Shown: positions 1 to 11,650, counted from the first letter of the stretch. The stretch is DNA of 64,000 bases from Heliocidaris tuberculata (GCA_025618425.1 CM046833.1:36306774-36370773), one strand, 5' to 3'. The notes: generated from the letters alone by a model not told the origin. Made by a program: numbers and translations.

Positions 1-160
1 CGAAAGTTCCTCGTCCACTAAAAGTGCTACGGAGTGTCTGCGTGCTCCCAAATCCGTACTGAGGCGGTACTCACCACGTACGGATCCCCAAATTTTGCCC
101 ACGTTTTTGCAAGTAGACAGCACGCACTTGCAAGTACGGCGGGTTGGGACTGCGGCTTAA

Positions 161-435
161 GTGACAAGTTCACATGGACTATTATTGTGAACAAAGTACA
201 GAGAGGGTCAACAAACTGACACCCAAATTAAAATTCTTTCGATTATTTCTCTGCTCTATCTGCTCTGGCAGGAGAATACCGTTAAAACGCAAAGATAAAG
301 TTATCTCTTTGCTTAGAATGCATGCAAGATATTTCTGTTATAGTGACTAAGCAATTAATACTGCATACTACAATAAGTTAGCATGGGCCAAGTGTTCAAT
401 TCTGAATGAGCTAAATGGCATTATCTGACTGAAGT
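161..435. repeat. Upstream duplicon of gene 1, first part
   Basis: This block aligns almost base for base with 19536-19783, upstream of gene 3; both contain GTGACAAGTTCA and ATTATTGTGAACAAAGTACA. A weaker relative of the GTGAACAA portion occurs near 31190 and 48365. It marks the far upstream limit of the duplicated unit holding genes 1 and 3. No gene is seen in bases 1-160. Confidence 0.8.
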
Positions 436-1250
436 GGGTGTTTTCATTTGGTGACCCACTCTTTTCTGACACCCCTGACACACTTTTTTGCCATTCACTT
501 TGTACACGGCCGGTTAAAAGGGCTTTTTCATGAGACAGTTTCTGTGATTGGCTTATTTGCTATTGAAAATTCATTAGCTATCTAATTGATTTTTCAAAAA
601 AAGTTTTGGTTCATTTTTTCATCGCCTGAAGAATACAATCAACTTTTTCAAAAGTTCCTGAAAATGACTCTTTTAGCGATATGTAGATCTAGAATTTTTT
701 CTTGATATCATTCTCCACACACCATATATGCATTCCATGTACAGCTCCGTGGCCAGTGCAGATTAATAAGCAATAGAACTCGTACAGCTAGGTCCCCACG
801 CCGGGCAGCTATGGCTAGCAGTCGTGATCCCATATCAGTAACGTCAGCTGCGATCACCTTCGCTAAACTTGAAATAAAGAGTCCAACCCTGTCAGCCCCG
901 AAAAACATGGTCCTGAGAACAAATATACGTCAGTTTCATAACCAAATATTACCATATCAAAATACACACCGCAGAGATCACAAAGTTGACTCATTTTAAA
1001 ATGTTCTCAATATGAGAGTCATTTTCAGGAACTTTTGAAAAAGTTTATCGTATTCTTCGCGTGACGAAAAGATGAACAGAAACTTATTTACTAGTAATAA
1101 AGAATCAATTAGATAGCTAATGAATATTCACTAACAAATAAGCCAATCACAGAAATTGTCTAAAGAAAAAGCCCAGTGTACCAGCCGTGTACAAAGTGAA
1201 CGGCAAAAAAGTATGTCAGAAATAAGTGAGTCACCAAATAGAAACATCAA
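436..1250. mobile_element. 815-bp foldback DNA transposon, hAT-like 8-bp target duplication
   Basis: The ends are long imperfect inverted repeats: about 436-660 pairs with about 1010-1250, for example GATTGGCTTATTTG against CAAATAAGCCAATC. The flanks are ACTGAAGT (428-435) and ATTGAAGT (1251-1258), an 8-bp direct repeat with one mismatch. The homologous DNA upstream of gene 3 reads straight through this point (GATTGAAGTCCAGCCAGTC near 20693), which is an empty site. The unpaired centre (about 700-980) has no recognisable transposase, so the element is non-autonomous. The 8-bp duplication suggests hAT. Confidence 0.8.
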
Positions 1251-2503
1251 ATTGAAGTCCAGGAAATCAGAGCCAGACATAGGTTCAGAAGTTTATCACG
1301 TATTGACTCAACATGATGGCATGTTTGCATGGTAGACATGTGACATGAGCCTATAACCCATTATCATCACTGTAAATGTCATTGTAATCTAGCTAGCACA
1401 GGAGATCAAAATCGAGCCATCGGTGCAACTGGAATGGTCTCCTTTTTAGCTGGAAAGTTTTTGTACATTTCAAATGGAAAGGACTGCTACTTGTTCAGGT
1501 GTTTAAAACAATCATTCAGAAGACAGAAAGAATATTACCTACTGAGAGCAAGAAGGGTGTTAAAAGGCATGTATAGTTTTGGTAAGCCCTCAAAAACTTT
1601 TTTGTCAGGTTTTTTTAAATTTCAGATGATAAATTTCAAGATACTAGCATAACTAAAGCTGCTGTGATATTTTTTTCCAAGTGAAATATTAAACAAAGGA
1701 GAGGTTATAATAAAATAGATACCAGGACAGCGATCTCAACTCCTACAACAGTTGTTTTACAACGTGTACCCACATGTAAAACCTATGGGAAACTGCATGT
1801 TACACACACTGTCTCCATGCGAAGCACTAAGATTGTTGTGCAGGCAGCTGTCGGGGTGGAAGGGTCCTAGTGTAGGGTACTGTAAAGTCATTTTTTAGCA
1901 TTCATCACAGATATTTACACTTAAATTAACCAGAAATCATGGATGGAATATCAAAATGATCTTGTACATATGTCTTATTGTATACAGGGAGAACAACACA
2001 TACTATATTTAACATGTTTCTTTCTAATTTCCATTTTGCTACCAAAACTTTACATTAATCAATACAATATGTAAATCAAGACATATGAATACAGACATTT
2101 TTTTTCTCTCTGACAGGCTTCTGAGTGTTATGGTCACATTGCAAACTACATGGTTTTGGCAACAACTCAATTATCTCCATGATCAACTTCTATGAGTAAC
2201 CGATTTAACTGCATGGAGGTGATTCTTTCACACAGGTAACTAGCAGCAGCCCAGCTCATAAGGCAAAGACAATAACTTATCAAGAAAGGAAAAGAAGACA
2301 AGACAAGACAAGAAAAGGCAAGAACTTATCCATGCAGTCCCACCTACAAATATTTACTGATTTAACGGAAAGAATTTGTTTGTGTGTGTTACTGTTCAAC
2401 TTTACGGAGGTTCTCCAAAACAGTATCAGCCATATCCATTTCCTGCATCTAGCATGAATAAGAGTAGACTTGGAAAAGTATTACGATCATCAGTCAAGTT
2501 ACC
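1251..2503 (+). promoter_or_regulatory. Conserved upstream region of gene 1, possible 5' UTR exon and intron
   Basis: About 1251-1445 matches 20693-20880 (upstream of gene 3) and 38755-38935 (upstream of gene 5), sharing the core GTAATCTAGC and GCACAGGAGA. About 2050-2200 matches 21225-21330; both copies have a pyrimidine tract ending in CTGACAG just before CTTCTGAG or TTTCTGAG, which looks like a 3' splice site (near 2117 and 21279). The conservation suggests a promoter and non-coding first exon, but no TATA box or transcript evidence is visible. Other sequence here is AT-rich and featureless. Confidence 0.45.
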
Positions 2504-3481
2504 ATGATGCCATACCAAAACAGTCAAGGAGAACAGATGGATATGACAGGCCTGGATACAGGCATTGACATTGAAATGTTTCTTGTGATTTGTAGTATAC
2601 TCTTTATTTTAGTTGCAATATTAAAGGAAATACAATTGCACATAAAAGCAAAGCTCAGAATCATCGATACTGAGATTGTACTTACTGAGGCACAAACTAT
2701 ACTTGATGACCTAACAACAGCAAACTCAGAATTAATCTTAAAACAAAGTAATCTTCAAAATAAGGTCATGGATGCAGAATCTCTAGTAAGGGAAAAGGAA
2801 GGTGCTTTTCAACAATTAAAAGCTCAGCAAAGAACAACAAGCTCAGAACTAGAAAACAGTCAAAGAAAAATTTCTAAGACAGAGTCACTGCTCAGATCAA
2901 AAGAGGCTGAAGTCTCTAAACTAAAAGGTGAACTTGCTGAAATGCAAGTTACATTATCAGAATTCAATGTAAGAGAGAGAGAGACAAACAAACAATTAGA
3001 AGATTGTATGAATGAACTTCACGAGATCAAGTCCTTGTTAACTCAAAAAGATAACATAATCTCAAACTTGGAATCCAAAGAGAGAAAGACACACTCAAAA
3101 TTCAAAGACTGTGAAAGAAAACTTGGCAAGGCTCAGACCTCCTTGAGGGAGATGCAAAATGCATTTTCAGAGCTAGATTTAAGAGAGAGGGAAACAAACA
3201 CATGCCTGCAAGAGCTTGAACAAAACCATACTGAGACACAGTCCTTGCTATGTCAAAAAGAAGCTGCTCTCTTGCAATTGGAAACTCAACAGCGTAGAAG
3301 ACAAGATGAGTTAGTAGAGCGCATCACATGTGGAGTTTGTTTGACTGAAGAAAAGAAATGTGCTCTTCACCCATGTGGGCACATGCTCTGCAACCGATGC
3401 CTTCAACAGATACGTTCCCGCAACAATCTCTGTCCAAATTGCCGAAAGTCAATCAAAGTTGTTACTGAAATTTATTTTTAG
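2504..3481 (+). CDS. Gene 1: membrane-anchored coiled-coil RING finger protein (325 aa)
   Basis: The predicted protein has a short polar N-terminus, one hydrophobic segment at residues 25-40 followed by basic residues, a coiled coil from about 50 to 270, and a C3HC4 RING at residues 276-313. The RING ligands are C276, C279, C291, H293, C296, C299, C310 and C313. After the last cysteine come 12 residues ending in Ile-Tyr-Phe. RING proteins of this kind are usually E3 ubiquitin ligases; the membrane segment would leave coiled coil and RING in the cytosol. The start is ATG in ACCATGATG, and the N-terminal PYQNSQGEQM resembles gene 3's SYPQSQGEQM, which supports it. There are no introns between membrane segment and RING. 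It is the first of six related loci on the + strand. The family is not one I can name; substrate and role are unknown. Confidence 0.88.
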   Translation: MMPYQNSQGEQMDMTGLDTGIDIEMFLVICSILFILVAILKEIQLHIKAKLRIIDTEIVLTEAQTILDDLTTANSELILKQSNLQNKVMDAESLVREKEGAFQQLKAQQRTTSSELENSQRKISKTESLLRSKEAEVSKLKGELAEMQVTLSEFNVRERETNKQLEDCMNELHEIKSLLTQKDNIISNLESKERKTHSKFKDCERKLGKAQTSLREMQNAFSELDLRERETNTCLQELEQNHTETQSLLCQKEAALLQLETQQRRRQDELVERITCGVCLTEEKKCALHPCGHMLCNRCLQQIRSRNNLCPNCRKSIKVVTEIYF

Positions 3482-3649
3482 AGTTTCACAAAGTTATGCC
3501 AATTGTGGTTTTATCGATCTGCTATAAATCAAATTTCCCCACATTTACACTAGACCTAACAATGTTAAATTCTAATCCTTCGTTTGCCAACATCAAGCTG
3601 GATGATATGAACAACATCATAGATACATTAAAGGGAAATCCAACCTTAA

Positions 3650-3856
3650 AGGGCAATCCAACCTTGGTAATAAGATGATTTGTATGAAAGCAGAAAAATA
3701 TGAAAAATAGGATAGTGAAAGTTTGAAAGAAATCGGACAAGGAATAAGAAAATTCTTATTAGGCCTTGTCCGATTTCTTTCAAACTTTCACCATCCTGTT
3801 TTTCTAATTTTTCTGCTTTCACACAAATCATCTCATTACCGAGGTTGGATTGCCCT
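3650..3856. mobile_element. 207-bp palindromic MITE flanked by TTAA
   Basis: The arms AGGGCAATCCAACC (3650) and GGTTGGATTGCCCT (to 3856) begin a long inverted repeat that continues through the CTTGTCCGATTTCTTTCAAA arms. TTAA lies on each side (3646-3649, 3857-3860), the duplication expected of piggyBac-type insertion. A partial duplicate of the left end lies just upstream at about 3629-3645. There is no coding capacity. Confidence 0.8.
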
Positions 3857-3968
3857 TTAAAAGGAGTCAAGTGCACTCTTTTCTGAGTGATATTCAACCT
3901 TCAAATCCATGACTCAATGAGTTATTCTAGTAGTACTATACCATTGTCATATTCTAAGAGTTCACTAA

Positions 3969-4055
3969 TTTTAACTTATTGTCTACGGGAACCTGGTTGC
4001 TCCTGTATTAAGCCTATGGAAATGAAAGAATTCAGTGGTCAACTGGTTAACAAAT
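3969..4055 (+). repeat. Dispersed repeat, inverted copy at about 57966-58055
   Basis: CCTGTATTAAGCCTATG and surrounding sequence recur in reverse complement near 57966-58055 (CATAGGCTTAATACAGG), with matching GGAACC and TCAACTGGTTA-like parts. No open frame is shared. It is a short interspersed repeat of unknown class. Confidence 0.55.
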
Positions 4056-4216
4056 ATGTATTAACCCAATCTCTAGAATATGGTGAAAAACATATTTCCT
4101 GGATTCTTACTGAAGAAAAGTGTAAAATAATCATGTAGAGGTTAATTGTAACAAGGTTGTTGAATGCTTGTATTCTGTAACTTGGATATATAGCTTGAAG
4201 GTACCACCTAACAATT

Positions 4217-4258
<42 letters not shown>

Positions 4259-4512
4259 CATGTAGATGATGTTGGCTTTTGTATAGCACCGGTATCCACC
4301 CCTGCTGGGTACTCAAGGCGCTCGCTCTTAAATAGAGCTTCAAGATACCACTACAGCTTTTATATATACATTCCAGATACCACCTTATAACTTGTAGATA
4401 TACCTTCCAGTTACCACCTCATAACTACTCTCGTGGAAATTATACAATTGTGAGAAATGAAAATGAGAGACCATTATTCTCTCATTTTCATTTCTCACAA
4501 TATATATCTCTT

Positions 4513-4553
<41 letters not shown>

Positions 4554-4683
4554 CACTGGATACCGCTTTTCCGAGACACACGACAATGCGGTTTATTCCA
4601 TCATAATAGCGCCACCTACGTAAAGGAGACACACGTACAAAGAAAAAATACAAAGAGTGTCTCCCTATTACACAGGTTTTGGG

Positions 4684-4778
<95 letters not shown>
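4217..4778. repeat. TA and GT microsatellites around a perfect hairpin
   Basis: There are (TA)n runs at about 4217-4252 and 4515-4552, and a longer (TA)n at 4688-4748 that changes to (GT)n up to 4778. Between them lies a perfect palindrome, arms 4448-4470 and 4478-4500 (23 bp each) with a 7-base loop. Frames crossing this stretch read as alternating Tyr-Ile and are not genes. Confidence 0.9.
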
Positions 4779-4780
<2 letters not shown>

Positions 4781-5229
4781 CTTCGTCTTCTTTTTTTTAA
4801 TGATTACATTTCATTCAATGATATTTCTGTTGTATATGCCTTCTTTCAATGATTTTTTTGAGGGTAATTTGTTGTATACATTCAAGACGAATGTCATTTT
4901 ATATATAGAAATTGAATAAAGATTACTGAAAAACAAAAAAAAAGTGTGTTAGTGTGTGTGTTTGTGTGTGTAAGAAAATAACATATACAACGGCTTTGGA
5001 AACTACTCTGAAAATAAATACAATGTGAAAGGACAGACAATGGCGTTCTAAGCCAGTGACCCAGGTTCGATTCGCGTTGGAGACATGTTTTCAACCTTTG
5101 CAAAAAATTCAAAAGGCAGGACCAGCTCTGGTGAACTAATACGCTATGCAACCATTATTCTCTAATTTCCTTTCACATAATATATAAAATATATGAATAG
5201 CTTCCAGGTACAACCTTACAACTTGTATA

Positions 5230-5690
5230 TATATTTTTGCATGTATGCGCAAGTTTATTGCTTGTATGTCTTTATTAATATACATTTTCATATGATGCTC
5301 GAGTTTATTGCATTTATGTCTTTATTAATATACATTTTGATATGATGCACATGTTTTTCATGTCAGCAGTACTGCTTGTAAGAAAATGCATAGTTTCAAG
5401 CCAAATGAATACTGAGGTAGAAGCTTCAGCTACCATTTTGTTTTCCTCTTTTTCTATGTCTTTATCTGAAAGGCACAAGGAGACAGAAATGCATTTAATT
5501 CCCTAACATGTAATACTATTTTGTAAGAAATATTTGATTAGCTGCTTTTACTTTGTATTTTCATTATATTGGTAATGATAACATCTCTCGTTTATTGGGT
5601 CGTAGTCTAAAATGCCTTCAAAAACGAAAAATTTTGATTCTGACAAGATTCTTTTCTTTTAAATAAAGATTCTTTCATTGAATTAATGAA
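5230..5690. repeat. Downstream duplicon shared with 35150-35640
   Basis: Shared landmarks include ATATGATGCACATG-like sequence, CATTTTGTTTTCCT and ACATGTAATA. The same order continues beyond the LINE, where 7674-7990 matches 35641-35753 plus 36364-36712. The DNA downstream of genes 1 and 4 therefore shares ancestry. No gene is visible. Confidence 0.65.
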
Positions 5691-5885
5691 TGAATGAATG
5701 AAAGAATTTTATTACCAAAAATTGATCACAATATAGTATACATTTGAAAAACAAATCTTTGGTAATAGGACACCACTAGATAGAAATACTGCTAGTAGGG
5801 CATGGCACCCTTGAGACAAATATGAATAATACACTTACATTATAAATGGATTATATTACTTGTACAAATATTATATGACATAAAA

Positions 5886-6553
5886 TGTGACCCGACGCCT
5901 CAAAACCTACAATAAGTCGCCAAAATCATTTTTTGTTGTTTTATACATTTTCTGAAAGTAGAGATTCTCAGCTTTCCAATGGTATATCACTTGCCTAGTT
6001 TACACAATAACACCTTTAAATATCACATTCAGAATCAGTATGTAACCAGCAATCAATAATTCCTATTCAGAGAAAATGGCCATTTAAGTTCGGAACAAAG
6101 GAGTGCTAAACCTTCGCTCTCTGTGTGCGACCAAGTAAAACTGGGTATTCAAATGGCCATAGCAACCGGTATGAAGGGATTATCAGATTAGGCTGAATTT
6201 TGGCATGCTGCTCGAGGAGGACCTATTCATTACTCACTCCAAAAATCAATTTAATACCTTTAGAGGTAAAGTAGTATTTTGGCATTGAAAGAAAGTATTT
6301 CAAAAGCAAATTTTGGCGATTTCGATTTTTTAGCTCGACAGGTGAAAAAAGGGAGTCATTTTAAAATGCCCCAAAAACATATTTATAAGTCGAATTACGA
6401 CTCACAAACTTGAGACATGATAGAATGATAATGAAACTACCCATTTCTATCAAAAACAGAAAATCGAGTGATCCAAGCAAATTTACTCTTTTGGGCTGTT
6501 TGCTACGTTGTGGTCCATGCGACTTATTGTAGGTTTTGAGGCGGCGGGTCACA
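5886..6553. mobile_element. MITE with about 35-bp terminal inverted repeats, nested in the LINE
   Basis: The left end TGTGACCCGACGCCTCAAAA continues to ACCTACAATAAGTCGC. The right end is its reverse complement with one or two mismatches, finishing GGCGGCGGGTCACA. The interior has no recognisable protein. Its position inside the LINE remnant shows it inserted later. Confidence 0.8.
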
Positions 6554-6595
6554 AATAGAGTAGCTAATATCTACACCAGACAGGTAAGATGTTAT

Positions 6596-7716
6596 TTACA
6601 ATGGGTGTTGAATATACTCTTGTAATAAATGATCTTTTGTAGCTGTACAGAATGAATGGAAAGAGCATTTTCTTCTGATATCTTTCGGCAGACTATTCCA
6701 TACTTCTGATCCTGCAAATGATATCGAATTTTTTCCATGCTCTGTTCTCACTCTAGGCAAGAGTAGCATCTTAGCATCTTTCTGCCTTGTACCATATTGG
6801 TTATCAAAAAAACTTACAATAATCATATATTGAATGAGGCAGTTGTTGGTTTATCAGCTTATGCATAAATGTTGACACTAAAAATCTGTACAATTTGAAA
6901 ATGTCCAATATACATAATGAATGAAATAAGGGCACGGAAGGTGATCTATATTTGCTAAAAGGAATTGCTCTTATTGCCATCTTTTGTATAACACGTACAT
7001 ATTACAGAGTTGACATGATCAACCCAAGTAGGATGCCTATCAAAATGAATACCAACGAACGGGCAACATACACTTCTTTTAATATATGATCATTCATTTT
7101 GACCGACCCTTCAACATGGACAGACTTACAGTCTTGGCTTGATAATCATTAAGTTAGTTTTCTTAATGTTAACAGTAATCTTATTGGCATCACACCATTG
7201 ACTAATGTATGCTAGATTCTCAGTTACTTCTAATAAATCAATATGAGAGTTTCCTGGTGGAAAAGAATGAAATATATTCGAATCGTCTGCAAACAATCTG
7301 AAATTAAAGTAATCTGACGATTTAGGCAGGACATTTATGTACATCAGAAAATGAGTAGGGCCTAATACAGATCCCTGTGGAACTCCACACTCTATTGATG
7401 ACCTCATTGATGTAGCACCATTATGATGAACAAATTGGGATCGATTACTTAGATAGTCACAAAACCATTTTAAAGGCAGCCCTCTAATACCATAGTTTTG
7501 TAACTTATGCAAAAGTATATCATGGTTAATTGTATTGAACGTTTTGGCAAAATCAATGAAAACTCCTATAGTTATTCTACCTTCCTCTTGATATTGAATC
7601 AGTTGATTTACTAGATTTATAACAGATAATTTAGTGCTGTGTTTTTCTCTAAATCCATATTGGTGCTTATAAAGTAGATGATGAGCTGTGGAAAATGTTC
7701 CTTTCAAGATGAACAA
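6596..7716 (-). pseudogene. LINE reverse transcriptase remnant
   Basis: The upstream fragment (7126-7716, 196 codons) carries the order of motifs of CR1/jockey-clade reverse transcriptases: YGFREKHST, DFAKTFNTINHDILLHKL, CGVPQGSVLGP and FADDSN, the last being the catalytic Asp-Asp pair in the place of the usual FADDT. The downstream fragment (6596-6826) has the family's C-terminal pattern LPRVRTEHGKNSISFAG and VWNSLPKDIR. The link between the two (6827-7125) is interrupted by stops, and no endonuclease is present, so this copy cannot move by itself. A second, shorter copy of the 5' end lies at 35641-35753. Confidence 0.85.
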
Positions 7717-7730
7717 AGCAATACTGAAAA

Positions 7731-8530
7731 CCTGTCATGTAAACTTGTTGGGACCGTAATTGAGAATATTGTTTTTATATTTATTTTCTTTCTTTTTATT
7801 TCAATTTTTGTATTTTGCGGTTGGCATGTCGTCCCTGACACTTTAGACCCCTTTTGTGCCGTGTCATTTTAGATGTTTATTCACAACTTTCACACTCTTA
7901 TAAGGCCACAAAGTATACATTCATGTATAACAAAGACAATTTTATGAGACTAGTTTTATATCTTAGTAATTCTTTTCATCGTTCATATTGAGAGATACAT
8001 TGCTTCATGATGTCTAACTTTAACATTAATGAACTGCTTTTTTATTTTAAGAAGAAAGACAGGCATTTCTTCAAGCAAAACATTGAAATCTGTGTGGGTC
8101 TAGCCTCATATGGCACTCCACCTGTCTGGGAATTCCCCGCATGGGGCAAACACCTATGAACAAACAAAGACAGGTCAAAGAGCATGCATACACTCTAGTA
8201 CAAAGAGGCACAAAAATAATTTCATGATTCATACAAAACAATCGTAAACGAGGCGAACAGCCTATCAAACCCAGTTGATAATGCTTTCCTCTATCATTTA
8301 GCAGCAGTAACTAGACAGTTTACCAGTTCATAGCAGTTACCATCCATGTTTTTTTCTTAATAGCGACAAATGAGTTCAACTGACCTCTCTCATTAAAGGA
8401 GCAAAACAACAATAGGTCTGTGCAGCTTACTTTGAATGATTCACCAAAGGTAAATAATCGTGTTATCAACTCCATTCTAGCTATAGACCAATTCAAATTA
8501 CCATAAATTATATTTGTGAATAACTGATAG
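7731..8530. other. Intergenic; first part shared with 36364-36712
   Basis: Bases 7760-7990 resemble 36370-36440 and 36610-36700 (for example CACAAAGTATACATTCAT against CACAAAGTTTACATTCAT). From 8000 to 8530 I see no gene, repeat array or recognisable element. Confidence 0.5.
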
Positions 8531-8880
8531 TATCTATATATTAATACTCAAAACCGTAAAAGGCCGTTTTTTGTGGAAGCAAAAACTCTTTCCCCCCGCC
8601 GTGTCCGCCCTCGGCGTGGCGCGGGATCGGTGGCATAATTCCACAGGTCGTGTAACCCGTAGTCCGCGTGCCACGTCGACCCCGTCGTCGCCGTCGACGT
8701 CCATGGCCCATCACAGGCACAGCATGGCAAGTGACGACTCCCATTACAGCCCATCACAGGCACAGCATGGCAAGTGACGAACAACGTTGTGCACGAGGAG
8801 TATCAACTTGCATTGTGCGACCGCGTTAGCCATCTTGCTCAACTTGCTCTTACCGGGGGGAACCCCCGTAACAAAATAAC
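8530..8880. repeat. GC-rich patch with a short tandem duplication
   Basis: The base composition rises sharply above the AT-rich surroundings (CCCCGCCGTGTCCGCC, GTCGACCCCGTCGTCG). CCCATCACAGGCACAGCATG followed by GCAAGTGACGA occurs twice at a 44-base spacing (8706 and 8750). Short frames run through on both strands but none resembles a protein I know. It could be a CpG island or a fragment of a foreign repeat. Confidence 0.5.
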
Positions 8881-9332
8881 GATGGCATGGGGGTTGTCCC
8901 ACAGTGTCCCAGCCTCGATAGAGCTCCGTGGTATGTGTACGTATGTATTTCATTGTTTCATAGTACAGTTTGTGATAAGTACACCATAGGAGTAGCACCC
9001 ACGTACTGTGATGCAATTTCAATGCAATGCATATATATGCGATCGACGCGACAATGCATATTATGCATGCAATTTGTATGTACTGTACACACATGCACTC
9101 AACATGAGTTGACTACGGTTTCCCGAGCTTACAAATACATTCTAAGGTTGATTTTGGATGTGAGTGACATTCTTTAGATCTAACAAATTGTTGGAAACTG
9201 TATTTATGGACTTCCTTTGTCCTATTTTATCTGCATGAAATTCTTCTCTTTGTCGTTTGTCGTGTTCGGTCACGGCAGCGCCCGCTCTCTGAGGCTGGGA
9301 TGGCTGCATGGCTGAACTCGAGGGGAGGAGTC

Positions 9333-9640
9333 CAGCAGTAAATACTGAGCTGCTTATTCCAAGATTGGAAGCAGTTGACTATCTTCTGTTTTTTAATGCT
9401 ACAGTTAGAATTTGATGATAAATTCACCGTATATCTGAGTAGATTCTACATCAATTTGAATTCTAAAACGGCAGTAAATTCCTCACCGGGTTGCTTATAT
9501 TTCAAGACTGGAAACAGTTTAGGTCGAATATCGTCATTTTTTTTAAATTTGATGATATTTAATTCATCATAGTTCATACCGTATATTAGAGTAGATTCTA
9601 CATCCATTTTATTACTCTAAAAAAATAATTCCGGAATCTG
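9333..9640. repeat. Diverged tandem duplication, unit about 140-170 bp
   Basis: The order CAGTAAAT, CTGCTTATTCCAAGA, TTTGATGATA, CCGTATAT, GTAGATTCTACATC occurs twice, the second time with small insertions. No coding function is visible. Confidence 0.6.
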
Positions 9641-9741
9641 CTCAGTGAAAGCAGAGTCTATTTAAAAAGTATGTGTGTTTTGAAACCAGACAGATTTTTC
9701 TGTCTATGTAGATCTGTAGACTATCATGACTATATAGACCT

Positions 9742-10787
9742 AAAGGGGCTTTCACACTGGGCTTGCGTAGAGTTGCATAGTGCGGCGTATCGCCTACACT
9801 GAGCTTATGCTGGCCTACGTGGCAATACGCAGAGGGACAAAAAGGGGTACGCGAGATGGACCCCAAAAATTAACATGTCTAATTTTTTCACGTACTTTCG
9901 TCGTAGACCACTGCATGCAGAAAGTACGCAGTTTTTACACAAGTATAAAACACTACGCTACTGTACGCCATGCCTACGCTATAGTACGCTATCATACACC
10001 AGTCTGACGAAAAATCCTTTGAGGCTGGCGTAGTGTTGCGTACTTTTGCTTATTGTGGGTTCAGCATAAGCAAACTTACGTACCCTTTACGCCAGACCTA
10101 CGTATACGTACGCAACCCTACGCCTGTTATACGCAATCCTACGCGTAAGTACGCCAATTGCATATGTTGTAGGTACGCGGTACCTATGCACAGGGTACGC
10201 AACAATACCCCAGCCTACGCCGATCCTGCGCGTAATAAAGGGGCTTTCACACCAGCCCTGCGTAGAGTTGCGTAGTGTGGTGTACGGACGATGCCGAGCT
10301 TACTCTGCCCCAAGCAGTGCCTCCGTTAGCCTACGTGGAAATACGCCGAGGGACCAAAGGGGTACGCGAGATGGACGCAAAAAATTAAACATGTTTAAAG
10401 AGCACTGGACGCGTCACGCAGAAAGTACGCAGTTTTATGCAAGTCTATATACGCAACACTACCGTAGAGTTACGTAAGGAAGGGCGTAGTGTTGTGTACT
10501 TTTGCTTAGTGTGGGTTCAGCATAAGCAAACCTACGTACCCTTTACGCCAGACCTATACGTATTCGAACGCAACCATACGCATGTTATACGTAATCCTAC
10601 GCGGAGGTACACCAATTGCATATGCCATAGGTACACGGTGCCTATGCACAGGGTACGCAACCATACGCCACCGTACGGCAGCCTATTCAAAACATACGCA
10701 GGGAATACGCCGGTCCTGCACGTAATTTTGACGTACTCGGTACGCCGCACAACGCAACTCTACGCAGGCCCGGTGTGAAAGAGGCTC
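9742..10787. mobile_element. Foldback element built from TACGCA motifs
   Basis: The left end AGGGGCTTTCACACTGGGC continues to TTGCGTAGAGTTGC. The right end is its inverse (GCAACTCTACGCAGGCCCGG, then TGTGAAAGAGGC). A third, direct copy of the left end sits at about 10239. The interior is packed with TACGCA and its complement, and with two long direct repeats (about 9742-10230 against 10239-10780). No transposase is present. Target-site duplications are not clear. Confidence 0.8.
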
Positions 10788-10919
10788 AAGACTATAGATC
10801 AAGCTTAATTCGTTAATAATAGTGCTGATGAAAGTTGGCCACAATATTCACTCTTTCAGTTTCAGGGGCAAACATGTGCTAGGGGCGTTAACGGTTAATC
10901 CTTTGAAGAATTAATAGAG

Positions 10920-11650
10920 TATGCTGGAGTCATGGGCATAGATAGCGGGGTGGGGGTGGGGGGGTGTGCAGTGGTTGATGGGGGATATGATTAACTTCAT
11001 TATAGAAAAATTTGAATGAAATCTCTGGAGTCATGTTCATAGATAGCTGGGGGGGGGGGGGGGGGGGGGATGGGGGTAAGTGAAAAAAAAAAAATTGGCC
11101 AGCCCTCCATGAATTTTTTTTCGCCAGCCCTCCAAAAGTCCCTCAGCGGGGTGGGGGGTGGGGGGGGGGGGGGGGGGGTGTAAGTGAAAAAAAAAAATTC
11201 GCCAGCCCTCCAAGAATTTTTTTTGTTTCTCCAGCCCTCCAAAAGTTGCTCATTGGGGGGGGGGGGGGTTACCAGATTTCATGGGTTCCAGTTTTCCCTC
11301 ATTATTCTCACAAGCAACAACAAAAAAAATCAGCATTTTGGGCTGTCTTTTTTTCCCCCAGGGGAGGGGGCCAGGCCCCCCCCCCTGGATCCGCCACTGA
11401 CGGGGCGTATGTGAGTGCATCAATTTTATTTTATTGTACAAAAAATGTAATCACTGGATTCATGGGCGTAAAAAGCGGAGGGGGGGGGGTGGGCATTTAT
11501 TTACAGTTTATGTTCATTGTAGAAAAAATGAAATAACCCCCAAAGAAAGTGGAACCTTTCTACATGTATACGCCACTGGCTGGAGTGAAGGGAGGGGAGG
11601 GGGCATGATAAGGGGATAGAGCCTGCACTCACCATCCATAATTGTCCACA
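10920..11650. repeat. G-rich degenerate minisatellite
   Basis: Runs of 8 to 20 G alternate with A-runs and CCAGCCCTCCA-type segments, repeating roughly every 120-140 bp between 10920 and 11270. A tail GGATCCGCCACTGACGG at 11387-11403 looks like the end of a mobile element. Proline- and glycine-rich frames here are artefacts of composition. Confidence 0.7.

Larger units (their letters stand above)
5690..7730 (-). mobile_element. 5'-truncated LINE retrotransposon on the minus strand
   Basis: The minus strand reads from a reverse-transcriptase core (7716 down to 7126) to a C-terminal tail (6826 to 6596) and ends in a short tandem tail, (AATG)n as read on the + strand at 5688-5702, typical of CR1/jockey-type LINEs. 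A 668-bp MITE (5886-6553) is nested in the 3' part. The endonuclease domain is missing. Confidence 0.75.

Noticed and set aside
5030..5090. tRNA-like box B (GGTTCGATTC) suggesting a tRNA or SINE head
   Set aside because: No box A at the right distance and no cloverleaf could be formed, so it was left out.
9780..10778. Several open frames of 70-113 codons in the TACGCA element
   Set aside because: They follow the repeat motif, overlap on both strands and have no domain.
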